A stretch of DNA of 64,000 nt. Origin: Kluyvera sp040932435 (GTDB lineage Bacteria; Pseudomonadota; Gammaproteobacteria; Enterobacterales; Enterobacteriaceae). Every line of letters starts with the position of its first letter. The first letter of the stretch is position 1. The translations under genes were made by a program, and so were the position numbers. Below the pieces are notes generated by a model. The model made no database searches. It was not told where the DNA came from and saw nothing but the letters and a program-made list of their open reading frames with translations. Shown here in pieces: positions 16,631 to 26,162 of this stretch. The stretch covers positions 1-64,000 of the forward strand of contig NZ_JBFQGA010000009.1 in the NCBI RefSeq assembly GCF_040932435.1, in the 5' to 3' direction.

Positions 16631-17758
16631 TTAGTCCAGACCCAGGATCCCACGCAGCTGCGCCAGATCTTCCGCCAGTGTGGTAACCGGCCCTTTCAGC
16701 GCATTGCGATCGGCATCGGTCAGTTTGTCGTAGGTTTCATAACCGTCTTTGGTGCGGTACTTAGCCAGAATCGCGTCAACTTTCTTGAAGTTAGCGTCGA
16801 CCTTCGCCAGCAGCGCACTGTTTTCTTTTTGCAGTTGTGGACGCAGCAGATCAACGATCTTCTGTGCGCCATCGATATTGGCTTTGAAGTCCCAAAGGTC
16901 GGTGTGGCTGTAACGGTCTTCTTCACCGCTGATTTTGCTCGCAGCCACTTCTTCAATCAGGCCAGCCGCGCCGCCCACGACTTTAGACGGTGGGAAGGCC
17001 AGTTCGTCGATACGTTTTTGCAGCTCCAGCACATCGCTGTTCAGCTGGTCGGCATAATGCTCCATGCCTTTGACGCTGTTGTCACCGAACAGGGCTTTTT
17101 CCAGACGGTGGAAACCGGTGAATTTCGGATCTGCCGCTTTCTGTTCGTAATCGTCTTCACGAGCATCGATGCTGCCATCAAGATCGGAGAACAGCTCGGC
17201 AATTGGCTCAATGCGCTCGTAATGCTGACGCGTTGGTGCGTACAGCGATTTGGCTTTGGCAATATCGCCCGCTTTGACTGCGTCGGTGAAAGCTTTGGTG
17301 CCTTTAACCAGCTCAGCGGTTTCTGCGGTGACGTAGGCTTTATAGGCGGTGATGGCCGCGCCAAGATCCAGCAACGCGTTGGCTTTCGCCGCGTCGGCCG
17401 TGGCCTCGCCCTTCACAATCAGTTTGCCTTTCGGGTTGGTCAACAGACCGCAGGTCATGTCGTATTCGCCCGGCTGCAGGTTGGCGGTCATTTTCTGAGT
17501 GAAGCCCGGCGCGATGTTTTCACGCTCTTCCACCACCATCACCCCTTTGAGGATCTCCCACTCCAGCGCCTTCTGGCTGTGGTTCTGGATGATAAACTGG
17601 GTTTTGCCCGAGTTTACGGTGATGGACATCGGTTCACACTGTTTGTCGTTTACCGTCACTTTAACCTGCGGAATATCGGCAGCATGTGCCATAAACGCGG
17701 TAGAGAAGAGTGCGGCAATGCCCGTCTGCAACGCGCTGCGGCGGAAGTTCTTGGTCAT
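16631..17758 (-). CDS. efeO: EfeO, periplasmic iron-binding component
   Basis: 375 residues, the same length as E. coli. A signal peptide ends at about residue 26 (AHA). A cupredoxin-like domain follows (about 30-125, with C and M ligands such as NDKQCEPM and YDMTCGLL). The imelysin/peptidase M75 domain spans about 130-375 and carries HxxE (HYERIE) and a GFHRLEKALF motif. It is thought to bind and pass iron to EfeU. It lies between efeU (51-base gap) and efeB (5-base gap). Confidence 0.95.
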   Translation of the reverse strand: MTKNFRRSALQTGIAALFSTAFMAHAADIPQVKVTVNDKQCEPMSITVNSGKTQFIIQNHSQKALEWEILKGVMVVEERENIAPGFTQKMTANLQPGEYDMTCGLLTNPKGKLIVKGEATADAAKANALLDLGAAITAYKAYVTAETAELVKGTKAFTDAVKAGDIAKAKSLYAPTRQHYERIEPIAELFSDLDGSIDAREDDYEQKAADPKFTGFHRLEKALFGDNSVKGMEHYADQLNSDVLELQKRIDELAFPPSKVVGGAAGLIEEVAASKISGEEDRYSHTDLWDFKANIDGAQKIVDLLRPQLQKENSALLAKVDANFKKVDAILAKYRTKDGYETYDKLTDADRNALKGPVTTLAEDLAQLRGILGLD

Positions 17759-17809
17759 GTTCCATCCCTTTCAATAAAGTTTGTTGTCACTAAGCAACCG
17801 TTATCAGCC

Positions 17810-18643
17810 TTATGGGGCGATACGTGATGTCGATGTCGTCGCGCGCGGAGGCCAGAAGAAGAACACCAGCGCAGGAATTAAGTACAGGAAATAGACCGCC
17901 ACTTCGCTGACGCTTGGCGCTTCCTGATAACCAAAAATGCCTTCCAGCAACGTGCCAAAAAGCGAATGCGTCGTCAGCGTGCCGCTCAGGTCAAAAGCGA
18001 CGTCTTGGAAAGCGTTCCACAGCCCGGCTTCGTGGAAGGCACGAATAGCGCCAGCCGCAAGCCCTGCGGCCACCAACAAGATGAACAGGCTGGTCCAGCG
18101 GAAGAACACCGCGAGATTCAGGCGTATTCCGCCCCAATACAGCAAGAAGCCGAGCACGATAGCCGTCGCCAGCCCAAGCACCGCGCCCAGCGGCGGCCAG
18201 ATACCAAGATCTTGCTGGAAAGCCGCCAGCAGGAAGAAGACCGACTCTAGCCCTTCACGCGCCACGGCGAAAAAGACCATCATAATCAGCGCCCAACCGT
18301 GGTTATTGCCCTTTTGCAGCGCGTTATCGACCGCCTGCTCAAGCTGCTGTTTCACGTTGCGGGAGACTTTGCGCATCCAGAACACCATCCACGTCAGGAT
18401 GACGACGGCGATAACCGCCACCAGCCCTTCAAACAGTTCCTGCTCTTTTTGCGGGAACTCGCCGGTGGTTTCGTTGATGAAAATACCCAGCCCCAGACAT
18501 AGCGCGGCGGCGAGAATGACGCCAATCCACATCACGCCGATCCAGCGCCCGCGTTGAGTACGTTTCAAATAGCTGGCGATCAGGCTGACAATCAGCGCCG
18601 CTTCCAGCCCTTCTCGCAACATGATGAGAAAAGGAACAAACAT
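17810..18643 (-). CDS. efeU: EfeU, Ftr1-type ferrous/ferric iron permease
   Basis: 277 residues with about seven membrane helices. Both REGLE iron-permeation motifs of the FTR1/OFeT family are present: MLREGLEAAL near residue 10 and AREGLESVF near 128. The frame is complete, unlike E. coli K-12, where efeU is frameshifted. First gene of the efeUOB operon with a Fur box about 60 bases upstream. Confidence 0.95.
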   Translation of the reverse strand: MFVPFLIMLREGLEAALIVSLIASYLKRTQRGRWIGVMWIGVILAAALCLGLGIFINETTGEFPQKEQELFEGLVAVIAVVILTWMVFWMRKVSRNVKQQLEQAVDNALQKGNNHGWALIMMVFFAVAREGLESVFFLLAAFQQDLGIWPPLGAVLGLATAIVLGFLLYWGGIRLNLAVFFRWTSLFILLVAAGLAAGAIRAFHEAGLWNAFQDVAFDLSGTLTTHSLFGTLLEGIFGYQEAPSVSEVAVYFLYLIPALVFFFWPPRATTSTSRIAP

Positions 18644-18701
18644 ACAGACATCCTTAAATGTGAAACGCCGTCAACTTTTGCAAAGACAGGTAAATGTGAG
18701 T

Positions 18702-18720
18702 GATAGTGATTATCATTAAG
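18702..18720. promoter_or_regulatory. Fur box upstream of efeU
   Basis: GATAGTGATTATCATTAAG matches 15 of 19 positions of the Fur consensus GATAATGATAATCATTATC and sits about 60 bases before the efeU start. Confidence 0.8.
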
Positions 18721-18828
18721 CCAAAAAGAAACACAAGTGAAATATGTGGGAAATAATGACGAGATGTAAACAAATAGCGGAGTAATAGTTGTGTAAGTTA
18801 CCGCCAATAAACACATTCATCCGGCGTA

Positions 18829-18850
18829 AAAAAACCCGCAGCAATGCGGG
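18829..18850 (-). terminator. putP terminator
   Basis: On the minus strand a CCCGCA-TTGC-TGCGGG hairpin followed by a run of seven T residues, downstream of the putP stop and the REP element. Confidence 0.8.
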
Positions 18851-18859
18851 CTTTTAAAC

Positions 18860-18933
18860 GTAGGCCGGATAAGCATAGCGCCATCCGGCTGATTGTTGCA
18901 GAGTGCCGGATGGCGCTACGCTTATCCGGCCTG
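18860..18933. repeat. REP/BIME element between putP and efeU
   Basis: Paired inverted REP units (GTAGGCCGGATAAGC and GCTTATCCGGCC flanking two GCGCCATCCGG-type cores). Confidence 0.9.
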
Positions 18934-18942
18934 CTGCTTACC

Positions 18943-20451
18943 TTACTCCGCCTGCAATTTTGACGGCGGTGCGGAATGGTAGTGCGCATCCGCTTTGGCA
19001 AAGCGTTCCTGCATGCTGGCAGACGGCGCTTTGTCCAGCAGGCTGAACACAACGATCCCGATGCTGCCGAAGATAAAGCCTGGGATAATTTCATACAGCC
19101 CCAGCCACGCGAACTGCTTCCACACGATGACAGTCAGTGCGCCAAGAATCATCCCAGCCAAAGCGCCATTACGGGTCATGCGTGACCACATTACCGAGAA
19201 CAGCACCACTGGACCAAACGCCGCACCAAAGCCCGCCCACGCGTAGCTTACCAGACCCAGCACGCGGTTTTCCGGGTTCGCCGCCAGTGCAATCGCCACC
19301 AGCGCCACCGCCAGAACCATAAAGCGACCTACCCACACCAGTTCTTTCTGGCTAGCGTTTTTACGCAGAAACGCTTTATACAGGTCTTCCGTAATCGCAC
19401 TGGAACAAACCAGCAGCTGACAGCTTAAAGTTGACATCACCGCCGCCAAAATCGCCGACAGCAGGATACCGGCGATCCACGGATTAAACAGAATTTGCGC
19501 CAGCTCGATAAACACACGCTCGGCGTTCTGACCCACCGGACCGGCAACCGCCGGGTTGTTTTGGAAGTAGGCAATGCCGAAGAAACCAACCGCCACCGCA
19601 CCGGCGAGGCACAGGATCATCCAGGTCATACTGATACGACGCGCGTGCACAATGCTGTGGTGAGAATCCGCGGCCATAAAGCGCGCCAGAATGTGCGGCT
19701 GACCGAAGTAGCCAAGACCCCAGCCCATCAGTGATACGATGGCGACAAAGTTAAGCCCTTTGAGCATATCCACGTTCTCAATGCTCTTTTGCTTAATCAC
19801 TTCCAGCGAATCGCCAAGGCCGCCGACGGCGAAAATAACGATAATCGGCGTCAGGATAAGCGCGAAGATCATCAGGCTCGCCTGCACGGTATCGGTCCAG
19901 CTTACCGCCAAGAATCCACCGATGAAGGTATACAAAATGGTGGCGACTGCACCGGCCCACAGCGCCGTTTCGTAGCTCATGCCAAATGTGCTTTCGAACA
20001 GTCGCGCCCCGGCAACAATGCCGCTTGCGCAGTAAATGGTGAAGAACAGCAAAATAACCAGCGCCGAGATAATACGCAGCACGCGGCTGTTGTCTTCAAA
20101 GCGGCCGGTAAAATAATCCGGCAGGGTTAAGGCGTTATTATTGATCTCGGTGTGGACGCGCAGACGCCCCGCCACCAGTTTCCAGTTGATCCACGCGCCA
20201 AGGGTCAGACCGATGGCGATCCAGCTTTCGGAAATACCGGCGATGAAAATCGCCCCCGGCAGACCCATCAGCAGCCAGCCGCTCATATCAGAAGCCCCGG
20301 CGGACAGCGCAGTCACAAATGGCCCAAGGCTACGACCGCCTAGAATATAATCATCAAAGTTTTTGGTGTTACGCCATGCAATAAAGCCAATGAGGAGCAT
20401 GCCAAAAATATAAACAAGAAAGGTCACCAGCATCGGTGTGCTAATAGTCAT
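18943..20451 (-). CDS. putP: PutP, Na+/proline symporter
   Basis: 502 residues, exactly as E. coli PutP, from the ATG at 20451 (GGAG about 10 bases upstream; the longer open frame has no homology). An SSS-family transporter with 13 helices. Visible motifs include GGRSLGPFVTALSAGASDMSGW (Na+ site Asp55/Ser57 region) and the ALSC-type segment MSTLSCQLLVCSSA near residue 340. It imports proline for PutA and is divergent from putA across the shared operator region. Confidence 0.97.
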   Translation of the reverse strand: MTISTPMLVTFLVYIFGMLLIGFIAWRNTKNFDDYILGGRSLGPFVTALSAGASDMSGWLLMGLPGAIFIAGISESWIAIGLTLGAWINWKLVAGRLRVHTEINNNALTLPDYFTGRFEDNSRVLRIISALVILLFFTIYCASGIVAGARLFESTFGMSYETALWAGAVATILYTFIGGFLAVSWTDTVQASLMIFALILTPIIVIFAVGGLGDSLEVIKQKSIENVDMLKGLNFVAIVSLMGWGLGYFGQPHILARFMAADSHHSIVHARRISMTWMILCLAGAVAVGFFGIAYFQNNPAVAGPVGQNAERVFIELAQILFNPWIAGILLSAILAAVMSTLSCQLLVCSSAITEDLYKAFLRKNASQKELVWVGRFMVLAVALVAIALAANPENRVLGLVSYAWAGFGAAFGPVVLFSVMWSRMTRNGALAGMILGALTVIVWKQFAWLGLYEIIPGFIFGSIGIVVFSLLDKAPSASMQERFAKADAHYHSAPPSKLQAE

Positions 20452-20626
20452 TACGATCTCCAGAATTATTTGTCGGCAATATCCCAATTTGCCGTTCTTA
20501 ATCATTGCCGGAACGAAGCAATAATTTGAGGCGACCGTATCCTGACGGAAGCTGTAATTTTTCACAAATGATTTAACACCGCATTTACATTGAATGCACC
20601 ACCACGGTCAGAGCATTTTTCTATAG

Positions 20627-20803
20627 GTTGCACTCCCTCACATTTTTCCGGGTTGCACCATTAATTTCTGTTAAGTGGCGCATGAAACAACGCCTAGAGC
20701 GTCCGTTGCGCCCGTACTTAGCATAAGTTTTTCCATTAACATTCATTTCATTTTTAACCCTGCAACGGGCGTCACATTTAACACGGTTGCACAAAGTTGC
20801 AAC
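20627..20803. promoter_or_regulatory. put control region with five PutA operator motifs
   Basis: The PutA half-site GTTGCA occurs at 20627-20632, 20652-20657, 20786-20791 and 20796-20801, and inverted (TGCAAC) at 20761-20766. E. coli also has five PutA operators in this region. Binding by proline-free PutA represses both putP and putA. The two nearest putA are separated by 10 bases, one helical turn. Confidence 0.85.
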
Positions 20804-20861
20804 ATGATGGATATTCCTGTTACGCAATAAATAAGATAACCAGATAACAGGAGTAGAGAGC

Positions 20862-23800
20862 ATGGGCACCACCACCATGGGGGTTAAGCTGGATGACGCA
20901 ACCCGTGAGCGCATTAAGAGCGCGGCGACACGAATCGACCGCACCCCTCACTGGCTCATCAAGCAGGCAATTTTTAACTATCTGGAAAAGCTAGAAAACA
21001 ACGAAACGCTGCCAGAACTGCCGGCGCTGCTCTCTGGCGCCGCCAATGAGAGTGACGAAGCCGCCCCGGCGAGCGACGAAAATCATCAGCCGTTCCTTGA
21101 GTTTGCCGAGCAGATCCTCCCGCAATCGGTCACCCGTGCCGCGATTACCGCCGCTTGGCGTCGTAGCGAAACCGACGCCGTCCCGATGCTGATGGAACAA
21201 GCCCGCCTGCCGCAGCCGATTGCAGAACAGGCGCATCAGCTAGCCTGGACGCTGGCGGAAAAACTGCGTAACCAAAAAACGGCCAGCGGTCGTGCCGGTA
21301 TGGTGCAGAGTCTGCTGCAGGAGTTCTCCCTCTCCTCGCAGGAAGGCGTGGCGCTGATGTGCCTTGCGGAAGCGCTGCTGCGTATTCCGGACAAAGCCAC
21401 TCGCGATGCGTTAATCCGCGACAAAATCAGCAACGGTAACTGGCAGTCGCACATTGGCCGCAGCCCGTCGCTATTCGTCAACGCCGCCACCTGGGGCCTG
21501 CTGTTTACCGGCAAACTTGTCTCCACCCATAACGAAACCAGCCTGTCACGTTCGCTGAATCGTATTATCGGTAAGAGCGGCGAACCGCTGGTGCGTAAAG
21601 GCGTGGACATGGCGATGCGTCTGATGGGCGAACAGTTCGTGACCGGCGAGACCATCGCCGAGGCGCTGGCGAATGCCCGTAAGCTCGAAGATAAAGGCTT
21701 CCGCTACTCCTATGACATGCTGGGCGAAGCCGCGCTGACCGCCGCCGATGCGCAAGCGTATATGGTCTCTTATCAACAAGCGATCCACGCCATCGGTAAA
21801 GCCTCCAACGGCCGTGGCATTTATGAAGGCCCGGGGATTTCGATTAAGCTCTCCGCCCTGCACCCGCGCTACAGCCGCGCGCAGTATGACCGGGTGATGG
21901 AAGAATTGTACCCGCGCCTGAAGTCGCTGACCCTGCTGGCGCGTCAGTATGATATTGGTATTAACATTGACGCCGAAGAAGCCGACCGCTTAGAGATCTC
22001 TCTCGATCTGCTGGAAAAACTGTGCTTTGAGCCGGACTTGGCTGGCTGGAACGGTATCGGCTTCGTGATTCAGGCCTACCAGAAGCGTTGCCCGTTCGTC
22101 ATTGATTACCTAATTGACCTCGCCACGCGCAGCCGTCGCCGCCTGATGATCCGCTTGGTGAAAGGCGCATACTGGGACAGCGAAATTAAACGCGCGCAGA
22201 TGGACGGTCTGGAAGGCTATCCGGTCTATACCCGCAAGGTGTATACCGACGTCTCTTATCTGGCCTGTGCGAAAAAACTGCTTGGCGTCCCAAGCCTTAT
22301 CTATCCGCAGTTTGCCACCCATAACGCCCACACTCTGGCAGCCATTTATCAGCTCGCCGGGCAGAACTACTATCCTGGACAGTACGAGTTCCAGTGCCTG
22401 CACGGCATGGGCGAACCGCTGTACGAGCAGGTGGTTGGCAAAGTGGCTGATGGCAAACTGAACCGTCCTTGTCGCATTTATGCGCCGGTCGGCACTCATG
22501 AAACCCTGCTGGCCTATCTGGTGCGCCGTCTGCTGGAAAACGGGGCCAACACCTCGTTCGTCAACCGTATTGCCGACAGCACCCTGCCGCTGGACGAGCT
22601 GGTTGCCGATCCGGTGCTGGCGGTCGAAAAAATGGCGCTGCAGGAAGGTGCTGCCGGTCTGCCACATCCGAAAATTCCACTGCCGCGCGATCTGTACGGC
22701 AGCGATCGCATTAACTCTGCCGGTTTGGATCTGGCCAACGAACATCGTCTGGCTTCGCTCTCTTCATCTTTGCTCAATAGCGCACTACACAAGTGGACGG
22801 CGAAACCGATGCTTGAGCACCCGGTTAACGACGGCAATATGCTGCCGGTCATTAACCCGGCAGAGCCGAAAGATGTTGTCGGCTATGTCCGTGAGGCCAG
22901 CGAAAGCGAAGTGGAACAGGCGCTGGAAAGCGCGGTTAACAATGCACCGATATGGTTTGCAACCCCACCGCAGGAGCGCGCCGCGATCCTCGAACGCGCC
23001 GCCATTCTGATGGAAGATCAGATGCAGCCGTTGATGGGCATTCTGGTACGCGAGGCCGGTAAAACCTTCAGCAACGCTATCGCCGAAGTCCGCGAAGCCG
23101 TTGATTTCCTGCATTACTATGCAGGCCAGGTGCGTCATGACTTCGATAATGAAACCCACCGCCCGCTAGGCCCGGTGGTCTGTATTAGCCCGTGGAACTT
23201 CCCGCTGGCAATCTTTATGGGCCAGGTTGCCGCCGCGCTTGCCGCCGGTAACAGCGTGCTGGCGAAACCGGCGGAACAGACGCCGCTGATTGCCGCTCAA
23301 GGCATCGCTCTGCTGCTGGAAGCCGGTGTACCACCAGGCGTTGTACAGTTGCTGCCAGGCCGCGGTGAAACCGTCGGCGCCCAGTTGACCTCGGACGCAC
23401 GCGTTCGTGGTGTGATGTTCACCGGTTCTACCGATGTTGCTACCCTGCTGCAACGTAATATTGCGACACGTCTGGATGCACAAGGCCGACCAACGCCGCT
23501 TATCGCCGAAACCGGGGGCATGAACGCGATGATCGTCGACTCTTCAGCGCTCACCGAACAGGTGGTGGTTGATGTGGTGGCTTCTGCCTTTGATAGCGCC
23601 GGACAGCGCTGCTCGGCGCTGCGTATTCTGTGCCTACAGGATGACGTAGCCGACCACACGCTGACCATGCTGCGCGGCGCGATGGCCGAATGTCGGATGG
23701 GCAACCCAGGTCGTTTGACCACCGATATTGGGCCGGTTATCGACGCCGAAGCGAAAGCGGGTATTGAAAATCATATCCAGGCCATGCGCGCCAAAGGCCG

Positions 23801-24824
23801 TAAGGTGTTCCAGGCTGCGCGTGAAAACGCCGATGATAGCCGCGAATGGCAGAGCGGAACCTTCATTCCGCCAACGCTGATTGAGCTGGAAAGCTTCGAC
23901 GAACTGAAAAAAGAGGTCTTCGGCCCGGTACTGCACGTCGTGCGCTACAGCCGTAACCAGCTTGAGGCGCTGATCGCTCAGATTAATGCTTCCGGCTACG
24001 GTCTGACGCTGGGCGTGCACACGCGTATCGATGAAACTATCGCCCAAGTCACCGGCAGCGCGAAGGTCGGCAACCTGTACGTCAACCGCAACATGGTCGG
24101 CGCCGTGGTCGGCGTGCAGCCGTTTGGCGGCGAAGGTCTTTCCGGTACCGGTCCGAAAGCCGGTGGTCCAATGTATCTCTACCGTTTGCTGGCAAGCCGC
24201 CCGGAAACGGCATTGGCCACAACGCTTACGCGTCAGGATGCGGGTCAGGTTGTCGATACTCAGCTCAAAACGCTGCTGGAAAAACCGCTCACCGAGCTAC
24301 AGGGATCGCTGTCCAATCGCCCAGAGCTGCTGGCGCTGAGCAAACAGTATAGCGAACTGGCACAGGCAGGAACCCAGCGCGTGCTGCCGGGGCCAACCGG
24401 CGAACGCAATACCTGGACGCTGGTGCCGCGTGAACGCGTGCTGTGTATTGGCGATAACGAGATGGATCTGCTGACCCAGCTTGCCGCCGTGTTGGCGGTG
24501 GGCAGCGAAATACTGTGGGTCGATGCGCCGCTACAGCGCGAGCTGGCAAAATCTCTGCCAAAAGCGGTGACGGAACGTCTGCACTTTGCCAAGCCTGACG
24601 CTTTAATGAACGCGTTCTTCGATGCGGTTATCTACCACGGTGATTCTGACCAGCTGCGCGAACTGTGCGAGCAGGTGGCGGCTCGTGACGGGGCGATTGT
24701 CTCGGTGCAGGGCTTTGCGCGCGGGGAAACTAACCTGCTGCTTGAGCGTCTGTATCACGAACGGTCTCTCAGCGTGAACACCGCAGCGGCGGGCGGTAAC
24801 GCCAGTCTGATGACGATTGGTTAA
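20862..24824 (+). CDS. putA: PutA, trifunctional proline dehydrogenase / P5C dehydrogenase / repressor
   Basis: 1320 residues, the same as E. coli. A ribbon-helix-helix DNA-binding domain (about 1-47, MGTTTMGVKLDDATRERI) is followed by the FAD-dependent proline dehydrogenase barrel (about 260-610; ISIKLSALHPRYS, LVKGAYWDSEIKRAQ). The P5C dehydrogenase domain spans about 650-1130 (PWNFPLAIF, GRGETVGAQL, catalytic Cys in FDSAGQRCSALR), and a C-terminal ALDH-like domain follows. It oxidises proline to glutamate at the membrane and represses put when proline is absent. Confidence 0.98.
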   Translation: MGTTTMGVKLDDATRERIKSAATRIDRTPHWLIKQAIFNYLEKLENNETLPELPALLSGAANESDEAAPASDENHQPFLEFAEQILPQSVTRAAITAAWRRSETDAVPMLMEQARLPQPIAEQAHQLAWTLAEKLRNQKTASGRAGMVQSLLQEFSLSSQEGVALMCLAEALLRIPDKATRDALIRDKISNGNWQSHIGRSPSLFVNAATWGLLFTGKLVSTHNETSLSRSLNRIIGKSGEPLVRKGVDMAMRLMGEQFVTGETIAEALANARKLEDKGFRYSYDMLGEAALTAADAQAYMVSYQQAIHAIGKASNGRGIYEGPGISIKLSALHPRYSRAQYDRVMEELYPRLKSLTLLARQYDIGINIDAEEADRLEISLDLLEKLCFEPDLAGWNGIGFVIQAYQKRCPFVIDYLIDLATRSRRRLMIRLVKGAYWDSEIKRAQMDGLEGYPVYTRKVYTDVSYLACAKKLLGVPSLIYPQFATHNAHTLAAIYQLAGQNYYPGQYEFQCLHGMGEPLYEQVVGKVADGKLNRPCRIYAPVGTHETLLAYLVRRLLENGANTSFVNRIADSTLPLDELVADPVLAVEKMALQEGAAGLPHPKIPLPRDLYGSDRINSAGLDLANEHRLASLSSSLLNSALHKWTAKPMLEHPVNDGNMLPVINPAEPKDVVGYVREASESEVEQALESAVNNAPIWFATPPQERAAILERAAILMEDQMQPLMGILVREAGKTFSNAIAEVREAVDFLHYYAGQVRHDFDNETHRPLGPVVCISPWNFPLAIFMGQVAAALAAGNSVLAKPAEQTPLIAAQGIALLLEAGVPPGVVQLLPGRGETVGAQLTSDARVRGVMFTGSTDVATLLQRNIATRLDAQGRPTPLIAETGGMNAMIVDSSALTEQVVVDVVASAFDSAGQRCSALRILCLQDDVADHTLTMLRGAMAECRMGNPGRLTTDIGPVIDAEAKAGIENHIQAMRAKGRKVFQAARENADDSREWQSGTFIPPTLIELESFDELKKEVFGPVLHVVRYSRNQLEALIAQINASGYGLTLGVHTRIDETIAQVTGSAKVGNLYVNRNMVGAVVGVQPFGGEGLSGTGPKAGGPMYLYRLLASRPETALATTLTRQDAGQVVDTQLKTLLEKPLTELQGSLSNRPELLALSKQYSELAQAGTQRVLPGPTGERNTWTLVPRERVLCIGDNEMDLLTQLAAVLAVGSEILWVDAPLQRELAKSLPKAVTERLHFAKPDALMNAFFDAVIYHGDSDQLRELCEQVAARDGAIVSVQGFARGETNLLLERLYHERSLSVNTAAAGGNASLMTIG

Positions 24825-24827
24825 CCC

Positions 24828-24949
24828 CCTCACCCTAACCCTCTCCCCACAGGGGAGAGGGAACCGTTCAGCGCGGGTCTTCTCTCTCCCACACAAGGGT
24901 TCCTAGCAGCTTTTCTCCCTCTCCCTTTGGGAGAGGGCCGGGGTGAGGG
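24828..24949. repeat. Inverted-repeat intergenic element (CCCTCACCC ... GGGTGAGGG)
   Basis: A 122-base element bounded by CCCTCACCCTAACCCTCTCC and, inverted, GAGAGGGCCGGGGTGAGGG. It also has an internal hairpin CTCCCC-ACA-GGGGAG. It looks like a non-autonomous dispersed element of enterobacterial genomes. It lies just after putA and could act as its terminator. Confidence 0.7.
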
Positions 24950-25018
24950 TATCCGGCAATATCCCAAAACCCAAAATCGTGCTATATCCTCTCTACCATT
25001 ACCCTAGGGAGTCCCGAA

Positions 25019-25414
25019 ATGAAACTTGTCTTACCGGCCCTCGCCTTGCTGCTCGCAAGCAACTACGCGCTGGCGGATGACTGCGCCAACGCCAGCACCC
25101 AGGCCGATATTAACGCCTGCACTGTCACCCAATATCAGGCTGCCGACAAAAAGCTAAACCAGACCTGGCAGGATGTTCTAAAACGCGCCCAGCCCGCCCA
25201 GCGCGAACTGCTGAAGAAAGCACAAACCGCATGGATTAGCCTGCGAGATGCCGACTGCGAGTTTATCAGCTCCGCGAGCGTTGGCGGCAGCATTCAGCCG
25301 ATGATCCACAGCCAGTGCCTGACCGATAAAACGCAGGAGCGCGAAGCGTTTCTGGCTTCGCTATTGCAGTGCGAAGAAGGCGACACCAGTTGCCCGCTGC
25401 CGCCAGCCAACTAA
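25019..25414 (+). CDS. LprI-like secreted lysozyme-inhibitor-domain protein (DUF1311)
   Basis: 131 residues: signal peptide about 1-19 (ends YALA), then a mature domain with six Cys (DDCANA, NACT, DADCEF, HSQCL, LLQC, TSCPL) and the signature KAQTAWISLRDADC of the LprI/DUF1311 family. Some members inhibit lysozyme; others have no known role. AGGGAG lies about eight bases upstream. Its stop overlaps the rutR stop by three bases in convergent orientation, with no terminator between. Confidence 0.85.
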   Translation: MKLVLPALALLLASNYALADDCANASTQADINACTVTQYQAADKKLNQTWQDVLKRAQPAQRELLKKAQTAWISLRDADCEFISSASVGGSIQPMIHSQCLTDKTQEREAFLASLLQCEEGDTSCPLPPAN

Positions 25415-26049
25415 CGTACCCGAATGCCGTCGATAATAATCCGCTGGACGTTCTCGACGGTTTGCTGGAAAAAGGTCTCATCACGCAGTGTTTTACCGGT
25501 GACCGCCTCCACCTGAGTGGCAAAATCCGCGTAGTGCTGAGTGGTCGCCCAAATCATAAAAATCAGATGATGCGGATCGATGGGCGCAAGTTTTCCGCCG
25601 TTAACCCACGCTGCAATGATTGCGGATTTATCCGCCACCAGCGTTTTCAAATCCCCGGTCAACGCTTCCATCACCAGCGGCGCCCCCTGCAACATTTCTA
25701 AGCAAAACAGCTTCGACGCCTGCGGGTAGTCGCGGGAAACCTCAAGCTTTAGGCGGATGTACTCTTTAATCGCCACCAGCGGCGCGAGGTCTTCACGAAA
25801 CGCTCTCAGCGGCGCCAGCCAAATATCGAGAATTTGCTGCATCACGGCGACGTAAAGTGCCTCTTTTGACGGGAAATAGTACAGCAGATTGGTTTTTGAG
25901 ACTCCGGCCTGCTCCGCCACCTGCTCAAGGCGCGTACCGTGTATGCCGAATTGTGAAAAGGTATTTAACGCGGCGCTAAGAATGGCCTGTTTTTTGGCGC
26001 TCACCGCCTGCGAACGTTTGCCGCTCTTTTTTACTGCATCCTGAGCCAT
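25411..26049 (-). CDS. rutR: RutR, TetR-family regulator of pyrimidine catabolism and pH genes
   Basis: 212 residues, the same as E. coli RutR and about 80% identical by eye. The HTH lies at about residues 35-60 (GIHGTRLEQVAEQAGVSKTN, LLYYFPSKEALY), then the ligand-binding domain. In E. coli it binds uracil or thymine and controls the divergent rutABCDEFG operon, carAB and others. Here the rut operon is not present beside it: ymdF follows upstream in the same direction. Confidence 0.94.
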   Translation of the reverse strand: MAQDAVKKSGKRSQAVSAKKQAILSAALNTFSQFGIHGTRLEQVAEQAGVSKTNLLYYFPSKEALYVAVMQQILDIWLAPLRAFREDLAPLVAIKEYIRLKLEVSRDYPQASKLFCLEMLQGAPLVMEALTGDLKTLVADKSAIIAAWVNGGKLAPIDPHHLIFMIWATTQHYADFATQVEAVTGKTLRDETFFQQTVENVQRIIIDGIRVR

Positions 26050-26113
26050 GCGCCCTCTCCATTATATTCACCGCTTACATACTCATTTTGAAGGCTACGG
26101 CGCCAAAAAGAAA

Positions 26114-26132
26114 CCGCCGGATTAACCGGCGG
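26114..26132 (-). terminator. ymdF terminator
   Basis: Stem CCGCCGG / CCGGCGG with a 5-base loop and, on the minus strand, a T-rich tail (TTTCTTTTT). It lies after the ymdF stop. Confidence 0.75.
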
Positions 26133-26162
26133 CTGGGAGGAACGCGAACTTATCACTCATCG

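Noticed and set aside
16586..17827. 413-codon plus-strand open frame
   Set aside because: Antisense to efeO, whose protein is fully recognisable.
20452..20565. Longer PutP N-terminus (38 extra codons)
   Set aside because: E. coli PutP starts at the equivalent of 20451, which has a ribosome site; the extension overlaps the put control region.
22110..22745. 211-codon minus-strand frame inside putA
   Set aside because: Antisense shadow of the conserved proline dehydrogenase domain.
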